Below are positions 17,544 to 26,986 of a stretch of 64,000 nt of DNA, piece after piece (within the stretch, counting starts at the first letter, position 1; the number at the start of each line of letters is the position of its first letter). Position numbers and translations under genes: made by a program. The notes under the pieces were generated by a model that saw nothing but the letters and a program-made list of their open reading frames with translations, was not told the origin of the DNA and did not search any database. The stretch is from Reyranella sp. (GTDB taxonomy: Bacteria; Pseudomonadota; Alphaproteobacteria; Reyranellales; Reyranellaceae). The stretch lies in the NCBI RefSeq assembly GCF_017305915.1, contig NZ_JAFKJN010000020.1, positions 1 through 64,000 on the forward strand. The letters run 5' to 3'.

Positions 17544-18770
17544 CTACTTCAGCACGAGCAAGGGCTGTGGCGGCGCCTGGTAATGGGCCTGCACCCTCTC
17601 GGCCGGCACCGCGTAGAACACGGTGTCCCATTTCTTGAAACCGTAGTGGTCGAGATAGAAGCGGTAGTCCGGACACAAGGCCATCAGGCGCAGCGGCAAC
17701 GACCAGAGATGATGGTAGGTGTGGTAGATCGCGATCGCGATCTGCGGCCGGTGCGTCCTGATGGTCTCGTACATGCCCTCGATCATGAACTCCTCGCCAC
17801 CCTCGATGTCGATCTTGATCAGGTCGACCCGCGACAGCTCCTTCCTGCGGACGAACTCGTCGACCGTGAGGCATGGAACGGTGACGTGATTGGTGCCCTC
17901 GAATTCCTTGTTGAGCAGGCTGCCGGACGCCATGGTGCTCCAGTACGGCAGCTTCGCTTCGCCGTTGTAGCCGCCGATCGCCAGGCGCTGCTCGTGGATC
18001 AGGCCGGGGAAGCACTTGACGGTCTGCCACACGTAACGGCTGAGGAAATCCATGCCGAAGGGATCGATGGCGTGGATCTGCCCCTCGCCCTGCAGGCGCG
18101 CGCACAGCCAGGGCAGCTCCATGCCCTCGTCGATGCCGATGCTCAGCACGCAATGTCCCGGCTGCACGTCGATGTACTGGCCGTACTGGGTCTTCGAGAA
18201 CACCGAGCCGACATAGTGCGTCCAGACATCCATCGGGCTGCCCTGGAATGCCGTCTCGTAGGCGCGCCGGCTCTCTTCGTTGTCGAGCTGGCTCCGCACG
18301 AACTCGGCAGCGCTCTTGAAGACCTGACGCTGCGCCACGTCCTTGGTGTAGTACTCGTCTCCCGCGAGCAGGGTGTAGTGGTCGTCGCCGTTCTTCTTGA
18401 CGGTCGGCGGTTCCCAACGGGCGAGGAAGTCGACGAAGGCCGACATCGGCAGGATTGCCGGCTTGCCCGCAATACAGCGATCGATGATCTGCCGCCCGAA
18501 ATGCCAGAATTCCCAACCGACCACGTCGATGGCGGGAAAGACCACCAGGTCCTTCGGCATCGCGCCGCCGGCCAGCGCCTGGCGCCATCTGCTGTCGACC
18601 GTGATGACGGTATCGAGGTCACCGGACAGCTCGTTGACGTAGCCGGCGAACTCGGCGTCCGGCAGCAGTCGCTGGATCGCCTGCTGCAGGAACCGGGCAT
18701 CGTCGTTGTCCGGGTGAAGACGATAGGTCCCCAGGCGGTCCAGTTCGGAGAGATTTGTGGCGATGCGCAT
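17544..18770 (-). CDS. FkbM-family methyltransferase with long N-terminal extension
   Basis: 408 aa. The methyltransferase fold begins near residue 205 (CVLSIGIDEGMELP), with the family motif KIDIEGGE at 319-326. The first 200 residues are of unknown type: parts such as LVVFPAIDVVGWEFWHFGR look folded rather than linker-like. Start ATG 18770, 21 bp after the membrane protein gene; its stop is 2 nt from the PhyH start. The three genes likely form one minus-strand operon. Substrate unknown. Confidence 0.75.
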   Translation of the reverse strand: MRIATNLSELDRLGTYRLHPDNDDARFLQQAIQRLLPDAEFAGYVNELSGDLDTVITVDSRWRQALAGGAMPKDLVVFPAIDVVGWEFWHFGRQIIDRCIAGKPAILPMSAFVDFLARWEPPTVKKNGDDHYTLLAGDEYYTKDVAQRQVFKSAAEFVRSQLDNEESRRAYETAFQGSPMDVWTHYVGSVFSKTQYGQYIDVQPGHCVLSIGIDEGMELPWLCARLQGEGQIHAIDPFGMDFLSRYVWQTVKCFPGLIHEQRLAIGGYNGEAKLPYWSTMASGSLLNKEFEGTNHVTVPCLTVDEFVRRKELSRVDLIKIDIEGGEEFMIEGMYETIRTHRPQIAIAIYHTYHHLWSLPLRLMALCPDYRFYLDHYGFKKWDTVFYAVPAERVQAHYQAPPQPLLVLK

Positions 18771-18791
18771 TGTCAGTCGACCGAGGTGAGG

Positions 18792-19289
18792 CTACCTGGG
18801 CAGGAGCTCGACGTCGGCACTGGTGCGGACGTGTATCCACAGCGTCACCGAGCGGCCGAGCAGATAGGCCGCCGCGGTGATCAGGATCAGCTCGAACGTT
18901 GGGGTGAGAGCGTTCAACCCTCCGGCCATGATGTCGAGCGCCAGGTTGACGACCGCCAGGCCCAGTTGCACGGCGGCGACGACGATGCCGTCGACGGCAT
19001 TGCGCAGGGCCGCCGCCTTGTTGACGCGATCCGACGCGAGCCTCATGGCGCGGCCGCGCAAGGCACCCACCAGAAGCGCCGCCACGGCAAGGGTCAAGCG
19101 CTGCAGCTCCAGCACGTTGGACCATCGCGGATAGCCGACCAGCGCGATCGAGGCGCCCAGCGACAGCAGGCCAGGCAGCAACATGTGCCAATGCTTGACG
19201 ACGCGGTGGTGCTGCCGGACGGCGGCGAGCAGGGCGGCGAGCGCCAGCAGCACTATCGCCACATCGATCAGAAACAGGTAGGGAAGCAC
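18792..19289 (-). CDS. Small polytopic membrane protein, unknown
   Basis: 165 aa with about five hydrophobic segments (LFLIDVAIVLLALAALLAAV near the N-terminus, LILITAAAYLLGR near the C-terminus). No family recognised. Start is GTG 19289; ATGs just upstream are out of frame. It is the first gene of the probable operon with the extended FkbM and the PhyH genes. About 100 bp separate it from the divergent Hint-domain gene, so both promoters should lie there. Confidence 0.6.
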   Translation of the reverse strand: MLPYLFLIDVAIVLLALAALLAAVRQHHRVVKHWHMLLPGLLSLGASIALVGYPRWSNVLELQRLTLAVAALLVGALRGRAMRLASDRVNKAAALRNAVDGIVVAAVQLGLAVVNLALDIMAGGLNALTPTFELILITAAAYLLGRSVTLWIHVRTSADVELLPR

Positions 19290-19388
19290 GCTGCATCATG
19301 GCGCACCGGCCTGTCGTTGCCTAGCTTGCAGCTTGCCGGCGCGAAGCGGCAGACGCCGGGCGCGCTGCGCGTGTAGAATTGCCGGCAA

Positions 19389-20471
19389 ATGTCGGAGCTG
19401 TTCAGGACTCGGCGCCATGTCGCCAAGGCGGCGGCGCTCGCTGTCGCCGCGCTGCTCGATCGCACGGGCTTGACGGCGCGCGCCCTGGCCCAGCCCCCGA
19501 ACGAGGCGGCGAGGGATCGCGACCGGACCCGCTGCACCTGCTGCAATCGATATCGGCGGACCGAACCCCGCGACCGGACCCGCTGCACCTGCTGCAATCG
19601 ATATCGGCGGACCGAACCCCGCGACCCCGAGCCCGTTCCGGACATCAACGTCCGCGACCTGGAAACCGACAGGGACAACGAGGCGCGATTCGCTTCGCCG
19701 CCGTGCGATTGCACGCCGATCGATCCGGCTGGACGGCGGACCGATGATCCGTTCCGCGACGGCCGCTCGCGTTACGGGCCGACACCGGCGCGGACCGACG
19801 ATCGCGACGACTGTTGTTGCTGCTGCGCGGAGCCTCCCGACGACATGCCGGTCAATCCCTGGGAAGTGTCCCAGACGCCTGTCCCTCCACGCGGGGTGCC
19901 CTGCTTCCTGCGCGGCACCCGGATCCTCGCGGCGACGGGCTATCGCCGCATCGAGGATCTCGCGCCGGGTGAGCTGCTGCCGTCCGTCTTCGGCGGGCTG
20001 CGTCCGATCCGCCGCGTGAGGCGCACACTGCTCGACCGCGCGCCCGGCGCGATTCCGTGGCCGGTGCATGCGCAACCGATCCGCCTCGCGTCTTCGGCCC
20101 TCGCCGATGATGTCCCCGCAGCCCCTCTCGTCCTGACCGCCGCGCACGCGCTGCTGATCGACGGCCGCCTGATCGCCGCTGCCGATCTCGTCAATGGCAC
20201 GACGATCGTGCCGCACGACACCGCAGGTATCGACGTGCTGGAGCTGTTCCATATCGAGCTCGAAAGCCACGACGTGATCGATGCCGAAGGCTGTCCCTGC
20301 GAATCGCTGTTGCTGCCCGGAGAAGCGGCATGCGCGCCGCGGCTCGGCTTCGACGGCCGCAGCCGGGAGGTCGCCTCGCGGCTGCGCAGCGCGATCGCGC
20401 CCTGGTTCGACCGGCGCGAGCCTCTGGACGTTATCCGCGACCGCCTCGAGGTGCGCGGGGAGCGCCGCTGA
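19389..20471 (+). CDS. Tat-exported Cys-rich protein with C-terminal Hint domain
   Basis: 360 aa. The N-terminus has a twin-arginine signal (TRRHVAK, residues 7-13, then an Ala-rich core to ARALAQ). Residues 45-61 and 62-78 are two identical copies of a 17-residue unit containing CTCCNRYRR. A run of five Cys follows at 142-146. From Cys172 (PCFLRGTRILAATGYRRIEDL) the protein is a Hint domain of the Hint_2 type, with the later block FHIELESHDVIDAEG. Hint domains act in protein splicing or self-cleavage; this one has little sequence after the domain. The Cys-rich part may bind metal or form disulfides outside the cytoplasm (inference). Confidence 0.75.
   Translation: MSELFRTRRHVAKAAALAVAALLDRTGLTARALAQPPNEAARDRDRTRCTCCNRYRRTEPRDRTRCTCCNRYRRTEPRDPEPVPDINVRDLETDRDNEARFASPPCDCTPIDPAGRRTDDPFRDGRSRYGPTPARTDDRDDCCCCCAEPPDDMPVNPWEVSQTPVPPRGVPCFLRGTRILAATGYRRIEDLAPGELLPSVFGGLRPIRRVRRTLLDRAPGAIPWPVHAQPIRLASSALADDVPAAPLVLTAAHALLIDGRLIAAADLVNGTTIVPHDTAGIDVLELFHIELESHDVIDAEGCPCESLLLPGEAACAPRLGFDGRSREVASRLRSAIAPWFDRREPLDVIRDRLEVRGERR
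19520..19621 (+). repeat. Exact 51-bp tandem duplication inside the Hint-protein gene
   Basis: Two abutting 51-bp copies, 19520-19570 and 19571-19621, are identical base for base and stay in frame (17 codons each). Third-codon positions are unchanged, so the duplication is recent or maintained by recombination. Each unit begins CGACCGGACCCGC and ends GGACCGAACCCCG. Confidence 0.95.
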
Positions 20472-20491
20472 CGCGCCTGCGGAACGAAGCT

Positions 20492-21697
20492 TCATGACGG
20501 AGCCATTGCCCGTAATGGGATTCGCTGCTCGAGGAAATCCAGGAGATTTCCACCGGGGAACTTGAAGCCCGCGACGCCGGCGGCGATCGCCGCCTCGACG
20601 TCGGTGTCGCGGTCGCCGACCACGAACGAGCGCGACGGGTCGGTCGTCCATTCCCTCTGCAGCTTCAGGATCATGCCGGGCCGCGGCTTGCGGAACTCCG
20701 ATTCCCTCGCATAGCGTTCGACCTTGCCCTCGGGGTGATAGGGGCAATGCTCGAAGGCATCGATGTGGGCGCCGTGGCGCTGCATCTCCTGCTGCATCCA
20801 GTCGTGCAGGTCGTGGACGTGCTGTTCCTCGTAGTAGCCGTGCGCCACGCCACCCTGGTTGGTGATGACGAAGACGTAGAAGCCCCGTTCGTTCAGCCAG
20901 CGCACGGTTTCGATCGCACCGTCGATCCAGACGATGTCCTCGGCCTTGTGCACGTAGCCGTCGTCGCGGTTGAGGATGCCGTCGCGGTCGAGGAACGCCG
21001 CCGGCCGGTGCATGAAGGAGGGCAGCAGCGTCTGCGCGCGTGCGAAGTCGCTCGGGATGCCGATGTCGATGAACGAGCCGCGCGCCGCCGTGCCCAGCAG
21101 CTGGCCGCGCTCGGCGAGCCCCGGCAGGATCTCGCGCTCGAGCGAGCAGGGGACCGCCGTGATGAGGTCCAGCACCTGGCGCTTCACCAGGTAGATGCCG
21201 GCGTTGATCGGCGCGTCGCTGGCGCCCTTCTCCTGGAAGCCCCGCACCTTGCCGCCCTCGAGCTGGACGCGGCCGTAGCGGCTGCCCTCGATGCCGCTCG
21301 CGAGGGCGGTGTGCATCGTCCAGTCGCCGGTTGCGGTGACGAGCGACAGCCAGTTGAAGTCGAAATACGAATCGCCGTTCAGCAGGAAGAAGGCGTCGTC
21401 CAGCCGGCTGCCTGCGTTGGCCAGGGCGCCGGCGGTGCCGGCAGGCTCCGGCTCGGGCACCACCTCGACCGCGAGCTGGCCGAAGCGCTGGCCATGGTAG
21501 CGCCGCTCGATCTCGCCCGACTGGTAGCCGCTCAGCAGGGTCAGGCGGCTGAGGCCGAACCGGCGGGCCTCGTGCACCAGATAGTCCAGGAAGGGCCTGC
21601 CGCCGACCTCCAGCAGGGGTTTGGGCGTGCTGTCCGTCAGTGCCCCCAGCCGCGTCCCCCGCCCGCCGACCAGGCAAACCGCTTGTGTGACCGTCAT
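20492..21697 (-). CDS. Nucleotidyltransferase-HAD phosphatase fusion (heptose-biosynthesis-like)
   Basis: 401 aa from ATG 21697. The N-terminal sugar-phosphate nucleotidyltransferase has GGRGTRLGALTDSTPKPLL (residues 11-29) and LNGDSYFDF. From about 230 a HAD-IIIA domain like GmhB follows (FLDRDGILNRD, nucleophile Asp237). Such pairs carry out the last steps to an NDP-D-glycero-D-manno-heptose: 1,7-bisphosphate to 1-phosphate, then nucleotidyl transfer. GmhB normally binds zinc with Cys-x-His and Cys-x-Cys. Here the region reads CPYHPEG...RESEFRKP, so three of four ligands are Tyr320, Ser333 and Phe335. Function is therefore by family only. Confidence 0.78.
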   Translation of the reverse strand: MTVTQAVCLVGGRGTRLGALTDSTPKPLLEVGGRPFLDYLVHEARRFGLSRLTLLSGYQSGEIERRYHGQRFGQLAVEVVPEPEPAGTAGALANAGSRLDDAFFLLNGDSYFDFNWLSLVTATGDWTMHTALASGIEGSRYGRVQLEGGKVRGFQEKGASDAPINAGIYLVKRQVLDLITAVPCSLEREILPGLAERGQLLGTAARGSFIDIGIPSDFARAQTLLPSFMHRPAAFLDRDGILNRDDGYVHKAEDIVWIDGAIETVRWLNERGFYVFVITNQGGVAHGYYEEQHVHDLHDWMQQEMQRHGAHIDAFEHCPYHPEGKVERYARESEFRKPRPGMILKLQREWTTDPSRSFVVGDRDTDVEAAIAAGVAGFKFPGGNLLDFLEQRIPLRAMAPS

Positions 21698-21747
21698 GGC
21701 GGGCACGTATAGACGTTCTGGGGCGGACCGCTCAATCTTGGCGTTTC

Positions 21748-21763
21748 TGCCCGACTTCGGGCA
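21748..21763. promoter_or_regulatory. Perfect 16-bp palindrome in a divergent promoter region
   Basis: TGCCCGA and TCGGGCA flank CT, a perfect inverted repeat in the 104 bp between the minus-strand NTase-HAD gene (start 21697) and the plus-strand gene starting at 21802. It may be an operator for either direction. The spacing would also allow a small hairpin in the leader of the plus-strand transcript. Confidence 0.3.
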
Positions 21764-21801
21764 AAATCGTTCCTTTCCGGCCCTTTTTCGTGGAGTGTGG
21801 C

Positions 21802-22080
21802 GTGAGCAACGCCGAGCCGAACGACTTGGAAGACCTCGTGGACTATCTGGCGCGAACCAGCCGCCTGGAGCGCCGCGAGGCCGAACGGGTGATCGACGAG
21901 GTGCTGTCGTTCCTGGGCGAGCAGCCGGAGCCCTTCGTTCGCCGACGGCACCTGGAGCTTCAGCGCCAGGGCCTGGCGAACGAGGCGATCTTCGCGCGGC
22001 TGGAGCAGGAGCTCGCCCGCCGGCGCTTCGCGGCGCCGGCCTACACACGGCGGCAACTGCGCCGCATCGTCTACGGCTAG
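21802..22080 (+). CDS. Small conserved-looking protein upstream of glmS, unknown
   Basis: 92 aa from GTG 21802, chosen because GGAG lies 6 nt upstream; a GTG at 21790 is also in frame. Charged, helical: EDLVDYLARTSRLERREAER, then RRRFAAPAYTRRQLRRIVYG at the C-terminus, which is strongly basic and could bind RNA or DNA. No family recognised. It lies 10 bp before glmS, so the two are probably cotranscribed. Confidence 0.6.
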   Translation: MSNAEPNDLEDLVDYLARTSRLERREAERVIDEVLSFLGEQPEPFVRRRHLELQRQGLANEAIFARLEQELARRRFAAPAYTRRQLRRIVYG

Positions 22081-22090
22081 GACCTCTCCC

Positions 22091-23908
<1,818 letters not shown>

Positions 23909-24283
23909 CGCTTGAGCAAGGTTTGCGAGCCCCGTCCCAAACCGTCTCCCGACGTGGAACGGGGTAAATGCCGATGGCATCGGCATCGGAGGCCTCTCAG
24001 TCTCAGAATCCCCCGGACACCCCCACCCTTTCCTATGCCACCCCCTGCCGATGGGCTCAGTGCCTTCGGCGTGCGGCGACTTGAATACAAGGCGGGCATT
24101 CGTCATGGGCGCCCACCCTGCAGCAACACGCGCCAGACTCCTATTCTGGGCAATGGACGCTCGCGTTCCTTAAGGAATCGGGAGCGAAAATCGGGTTCCA
24201 TTGCCCGGAATGAGGCTCGCGCAAACACGCCTATCCACAAGCTCGAAGGAGATATGGTCGAGGCCGCAAAGGAAGGATAGCCG
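23909..24283. other. 375-bp intergenic region after glmS
   Basis: No convincing gene lies here: a plus-strand frame is open from 23912 to 24280 but has no coding texture. The stretch holds a weak CCCCGT/ACGGGG repeat after glmS, a C-rich patch near 24000-24050, and the long imperfect palindrome at 24143-24211. The last 15 bp include GGAAGGA, the ribosome-binding site for the TauE/SafE gene. Confidence 0.7.
24143..24211. repeat. 69-bp nested imperfect palindrome, possible structured RNA or regulatory site
   Basis: The outer arms, 24143-24157 (ATTCTGGGCAATGGA) and 24197-24211, pair over 15 bp with a single T/G mismatch that would wobble in RNA. Inside, CGCTC (24158-24162) pairs with GAGCG (24182-24186), and the centre has the perfect 12-bp palindrome TTCCTTAAGGAA (24166-24177). 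There is no T-run, so a simple terminator is unlikely. It sits between glmS and a TauE/SafE gene. It may be a cis-acting RNA, a mobile palindromic repeat, or a protein-binding site. Confidence 0.55.
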
Positions 24284-25060
24284 GTGGGGCTGTTGGCGGG
24301 TGGGCCACTATGGACCCATGTGACCTTTCTCGTTTTCGTCGCCGGAGCCGTCTATGCGCAGGCGATCACCGGGTTCGCGCTGGCCCTGATTCTTCTCGGT
24401 TTGATCGGCGCCACCAATCTGGTGCCGCTGCCGGACGCCGTGAACGCCACGACGATCCTCGGGTTCTGCACCGCCTGGACCTTTCTCTATCGTCGCCGAG
24501 CGCTGCGCATCGAACCGGTGATCGTGCCGATCCTCGTCACCAGTGCGGTGGGCATCGTGGTGGGCGCTCTTCTGCTCATGTGGCTTGCCGGAACGGCATA
24601 CGAGGTCCTGCGTCTCGTTCTCGGCGTGAGCATCGTCGCGTGCGCGCTGTCGCTGTGGCGGGCGGTTCGACCGCTGCCGTCGATTTCGTCTCCCATGGTG
24701 TATGCGCTCACGGGCGGCATCGCCGGCCTCATGGCCGGCATGTTCTCGGCGTCCGGGCCGCCTTTGGTCTATCTGCTGTACCGACAGCCCATGCCACTCG
24801 CGTGGATCCAGCAGTCGCTCATGGTGATCTTCGGGCTCGGCACGGTGTTGCGTCTGCTCATCGTCCTGCCGTCCGGTCAGTTCTCGCTGCTGTCCCTGCA
24901 GTTGGCGCTGGAAGCCCTGCCTGTCGTGTTCTTCGTGACATCTTATGCGGCGCGGCACGCATCGCCTCTGTCACCCGAGCTCCTCAAGGCACTGATCTGC
25001 GCGCTGCTGATTGGCTCGGGCGTCAGCATGGGCATCAGCGCACTCATCGCCATGCGCTAG
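24284..25060 (+). CDS. TauE/SafE-family sulfite or anion exporter
   Basis: 258 aa from GTG 24284, with GGAAGGA about 6 nt upstream. About eight membrane segments. The N-terminal repeat AQAITGFALALILLGLIGA and the second GMFSASGPPLVYLLY carry the two Gly-rich half-repeats of the TauE/SafE family, which exports sulfite or organosulfur anions. It faces the 3' end of the sulfate operon across 27 bp, so a sulfur role is likely but the substrate is inferred. Confidence 0.78.
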   Translation: MGLLAGGPLWTHVTFLVFVAGAVYAQAITGFALALILLGLIGATNLVPLPDAVNATTILGFCTAWTFLYRRRALRIEPVIVPILVTSAVGIVVGALLLMWLAGTAYEVLRLVLGVSIVACALSLWRAVRPLPSISSPMVYALTGGIAGLMAGMFSASGPPLVYLLYRQPMPLAWIQQSLMVIFGLGTVLRLLIVLPSGQFSLLSLQLALEALPVVFFVTSYAARHASPLSPELLKALICALLIGSGVSMGISALIAMR

Positions 25061-25087
25061 ACTAGGGTGACTGCCGGTCAGCACCCT

Positions 25088-26986
25088 CTACATCCGCGCC
25101 AGCACCAGCGTCGCGACGCGCTCGGCGCTGTCCTCGGCGGTCTCGTCCGCCGTGTGCAGCACCAGCGCCGGGTCCTGGGGCGGCTCGTAAGGCTGGTCGC
25201 GGCCGGTGAGGTCGGCGACCTTGCCCTGGTCGGCGCGGGCATAGAGGCCCTTGGGATCGCGCTCGCGGCACACCGCGACCGGCGCATCGACATGGATCTC
25301 CAGGAAGCGTCCTTCGGGCAGCAGCGCCGCGGCGCTCGTCCGGTCGGCCTGGAAGGGCGAGACCAGCGCCACGATCACGATCAGGCCGGCATCGGCCATC
25401 AGCTTGGCGACCTCGCCGACGCGGCGCACGTTCTCGGCGCGCCCCGCTGGCGTAAAATCGAGGTCGGCGTTGAGACCCTGCCGCAGGTTGTCGCCGTCGA
25501 GCAGCATGGTCTGGCGGCCGAGTGCCGCCAGCTTGCGCTCGACCAGGTTGGCGACGGTCGACTTGCCGGAACCCGGCAGGCCGGTCAGCCACACCACCAG
25601 CGACCGCTGCGCCTTGAGCTCGGCCCGCAGCGCGGGCGTCACCGTCTCGGCGTGGCGATGCACGTCGCGGGCGGCGTCGAGGCTTTCGACCGCCATGCCC
25701 GCGGCTACCGTGCGCAAGGTCGCCCGGTCGATCAGGATGAAGGCGCCGGTGCCGCGGTTCTCGGCATAAGGATCGAAGGCGACCGGCGCCGCCGCCTCGA
25801 GCTCGACGCGCCCGATCGCGTTCAGCGCCAGGTCGGCCGACGGGCCGCGCTGCAGCGAATCGATGTCGAGCCGGTCGGCGATGCGCGCCAGCGTCGCTGG
25901 CACGGTCGCGGTGCCGATCTTGAGCAGGAAGCGCTGGCCGGGATGGGCGGTCGTGTCGTCCATCCAGACGAGGTCGGCGGCCAGCCGCCGCGTCACCACC
26001 GGCCGGTGGCGCGGATCGGCCAGCAGGTCGCCGCGACCGACATCGGTCTCGTCCTTCAGGGTCAGCGTGACCGAGCGGCCGGCGGGTGCGACCGGCAGGT
26101 CGCCGTCGTAGCTCACGATGCGCGCCACCTCGGTGACGCGGCCGGAGCCCGCGACCACGACGGTGTCGCCGACCGCGACCCTGCCGCTCGCCACCGTGCC
26201 GGTGAAGCCGCGGAAGTCGGCGGTCGGCCGATTGACCCACTGCACCGGGAAGCGCAGCGGCGCCGCCTCGGCCGCCGGATCGGTCTCGACGGTCTCGAGA
26301 TGGCCGAGCAGGGTCGAGCCCGCGTACCACGGCATGCGCTCGCTGCGGCCCACGACATTGTCGCCGAGCCGCGCCGACACCGGGATGGCGACCGCCGAAT
26401 GGTAGTCGAGCGGCCTGGCGAAAGTGTCGAAGGCCGTCGCGATCTCGCGGAAGCGCGCCTCGGAGAAATCCACGAGGTCGATCTTGTTCACCGCCAGCAC
26501 GATGTGACGGATGCCCAGCAGCGCCACGATCGCGGCATGCCGGCGCGTCTGCTCGAGCAGCCCCTTGCGCGCATCGACCAGCAGCACGGCGAGCTCGGCG
26601 TTGGAGGCGCCGGTCGCCATGTTGCGGGTGTATTGCTGATGGCCCGGCGTGTCGGCGACCACGAAGGCGCGGCGCGCCGTCGAGAAGAAACGATAGGCGA
26701 CGTCGATGGTGATGCCCTGCTCGCGCTCGGCCTCCAACCCGTCGAGCAGCAGGGCGAAGTCGATGCCGCCCTCGTCGGCACCCTCGCCACCAAGCGTACC
26801 GAAGCGGCGCGAATCATCCTGCAGCACCTTGATCTGGTCCTCGAACAGGCCGGTCGCGTCGTTGATCAGCCGGCCGATCAGCGTCGACTTGCCGTCGTCG
26901 ACCGAGCCGCAGGCGAGGAAGCGCAGCTCGCTGCGCGATGCAAGCGGCAGGGCGTCGTTTGCGGGTGGCGTCAGAGCGTCGGGCAT
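25088..26986 (-). CDS. cysNC: Bifunctional sulfate adenylyltransferase subunit 1 / APS kinase
   Basis: 632 aa. The N-terminal GTPase of CysN has GSVDDGKSTLIG (27-38), DTPGHQQY and NKIDLVDF. The C-terminal APS kinase starts near residue 460 with a second P-loop GLPGSGKST and DGDNLRQGLN. It activates sulfate to APS with CysD, then phosphorylates APS to PAPS. The start ATG at 26986 shares one base with the cysD stop (TGATG). It is the last gene of the operon. The PAPS-forming domain is notable because the operon's reductase looks APS-specific. Confidence 0.95.
   Translation of the reverse strand: MPDALTPPANDALPLASRSELRFLACGSVDDGKSTLIGRLINDATGLFEDQIKVLQDDSRRFGTLGGEGADEGGIDFALLLDGLEAEREQGITIDVAYRFFSTARRAFVVADTPGHQQYTRNMATGASNAELAVLLVDARKGLLEQTRRHAAIVALLGIRHIVLAVNKIDLVDFSEARFREIATAFDTFARPLDYHSAVAIPVSARLGDNVVGRSERMPWYAGSTLLGHLETVETDPAAEAAPLRFPVQWVNRPTADFRGFTGTVASGRVAVGDTVVVAGSGRVTEVARIVSYDGDLPVAPAGRSVTLTLKDETDVGRGDLLADPRHRPVVTRRLAADLVWMDDTTAHPGQRFLLKIGTATVPATLARIADRLDIDSLQRGPSADLALNAIGRVELEAAAPVAFDPYAENRGTGAFILIDRATLRTVAAGMAVESLDAARDVHRHAETVTPALRAELKAQRSLVVWLTGLPGSGKSTVANLVERKLAALGRQTMLLDGDNLRQGLNADLDFTPAGRAENVRRVGEVAKLMADAGLIVIVALVSPFQADRTSAAALLPEGRFLEIHVDAPVAVCRERDPKGLYARADQGKVADLTGRDQPYEPPQDPALVLHTADETAEDSAERVATLVLARM

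Noticed and set aside
19520..19621. Tandem 51-bp repeat as a CRISPR array
   Set aside because: Two abutting copies without spacers inside a coding sequence.
23931..23965. CCCCGT...ACGGGG as a glmS terminator
   Set aside because: Stem of 6 bp with a loop above 20 nt and no T-run.
23912..24280. Plus-strand open frame between glmS and the TauE/SafE gene
   Set aside because: Arg/Pro-rich, no motif, and it spans the palindrome; composition is that of non-coding DNA.
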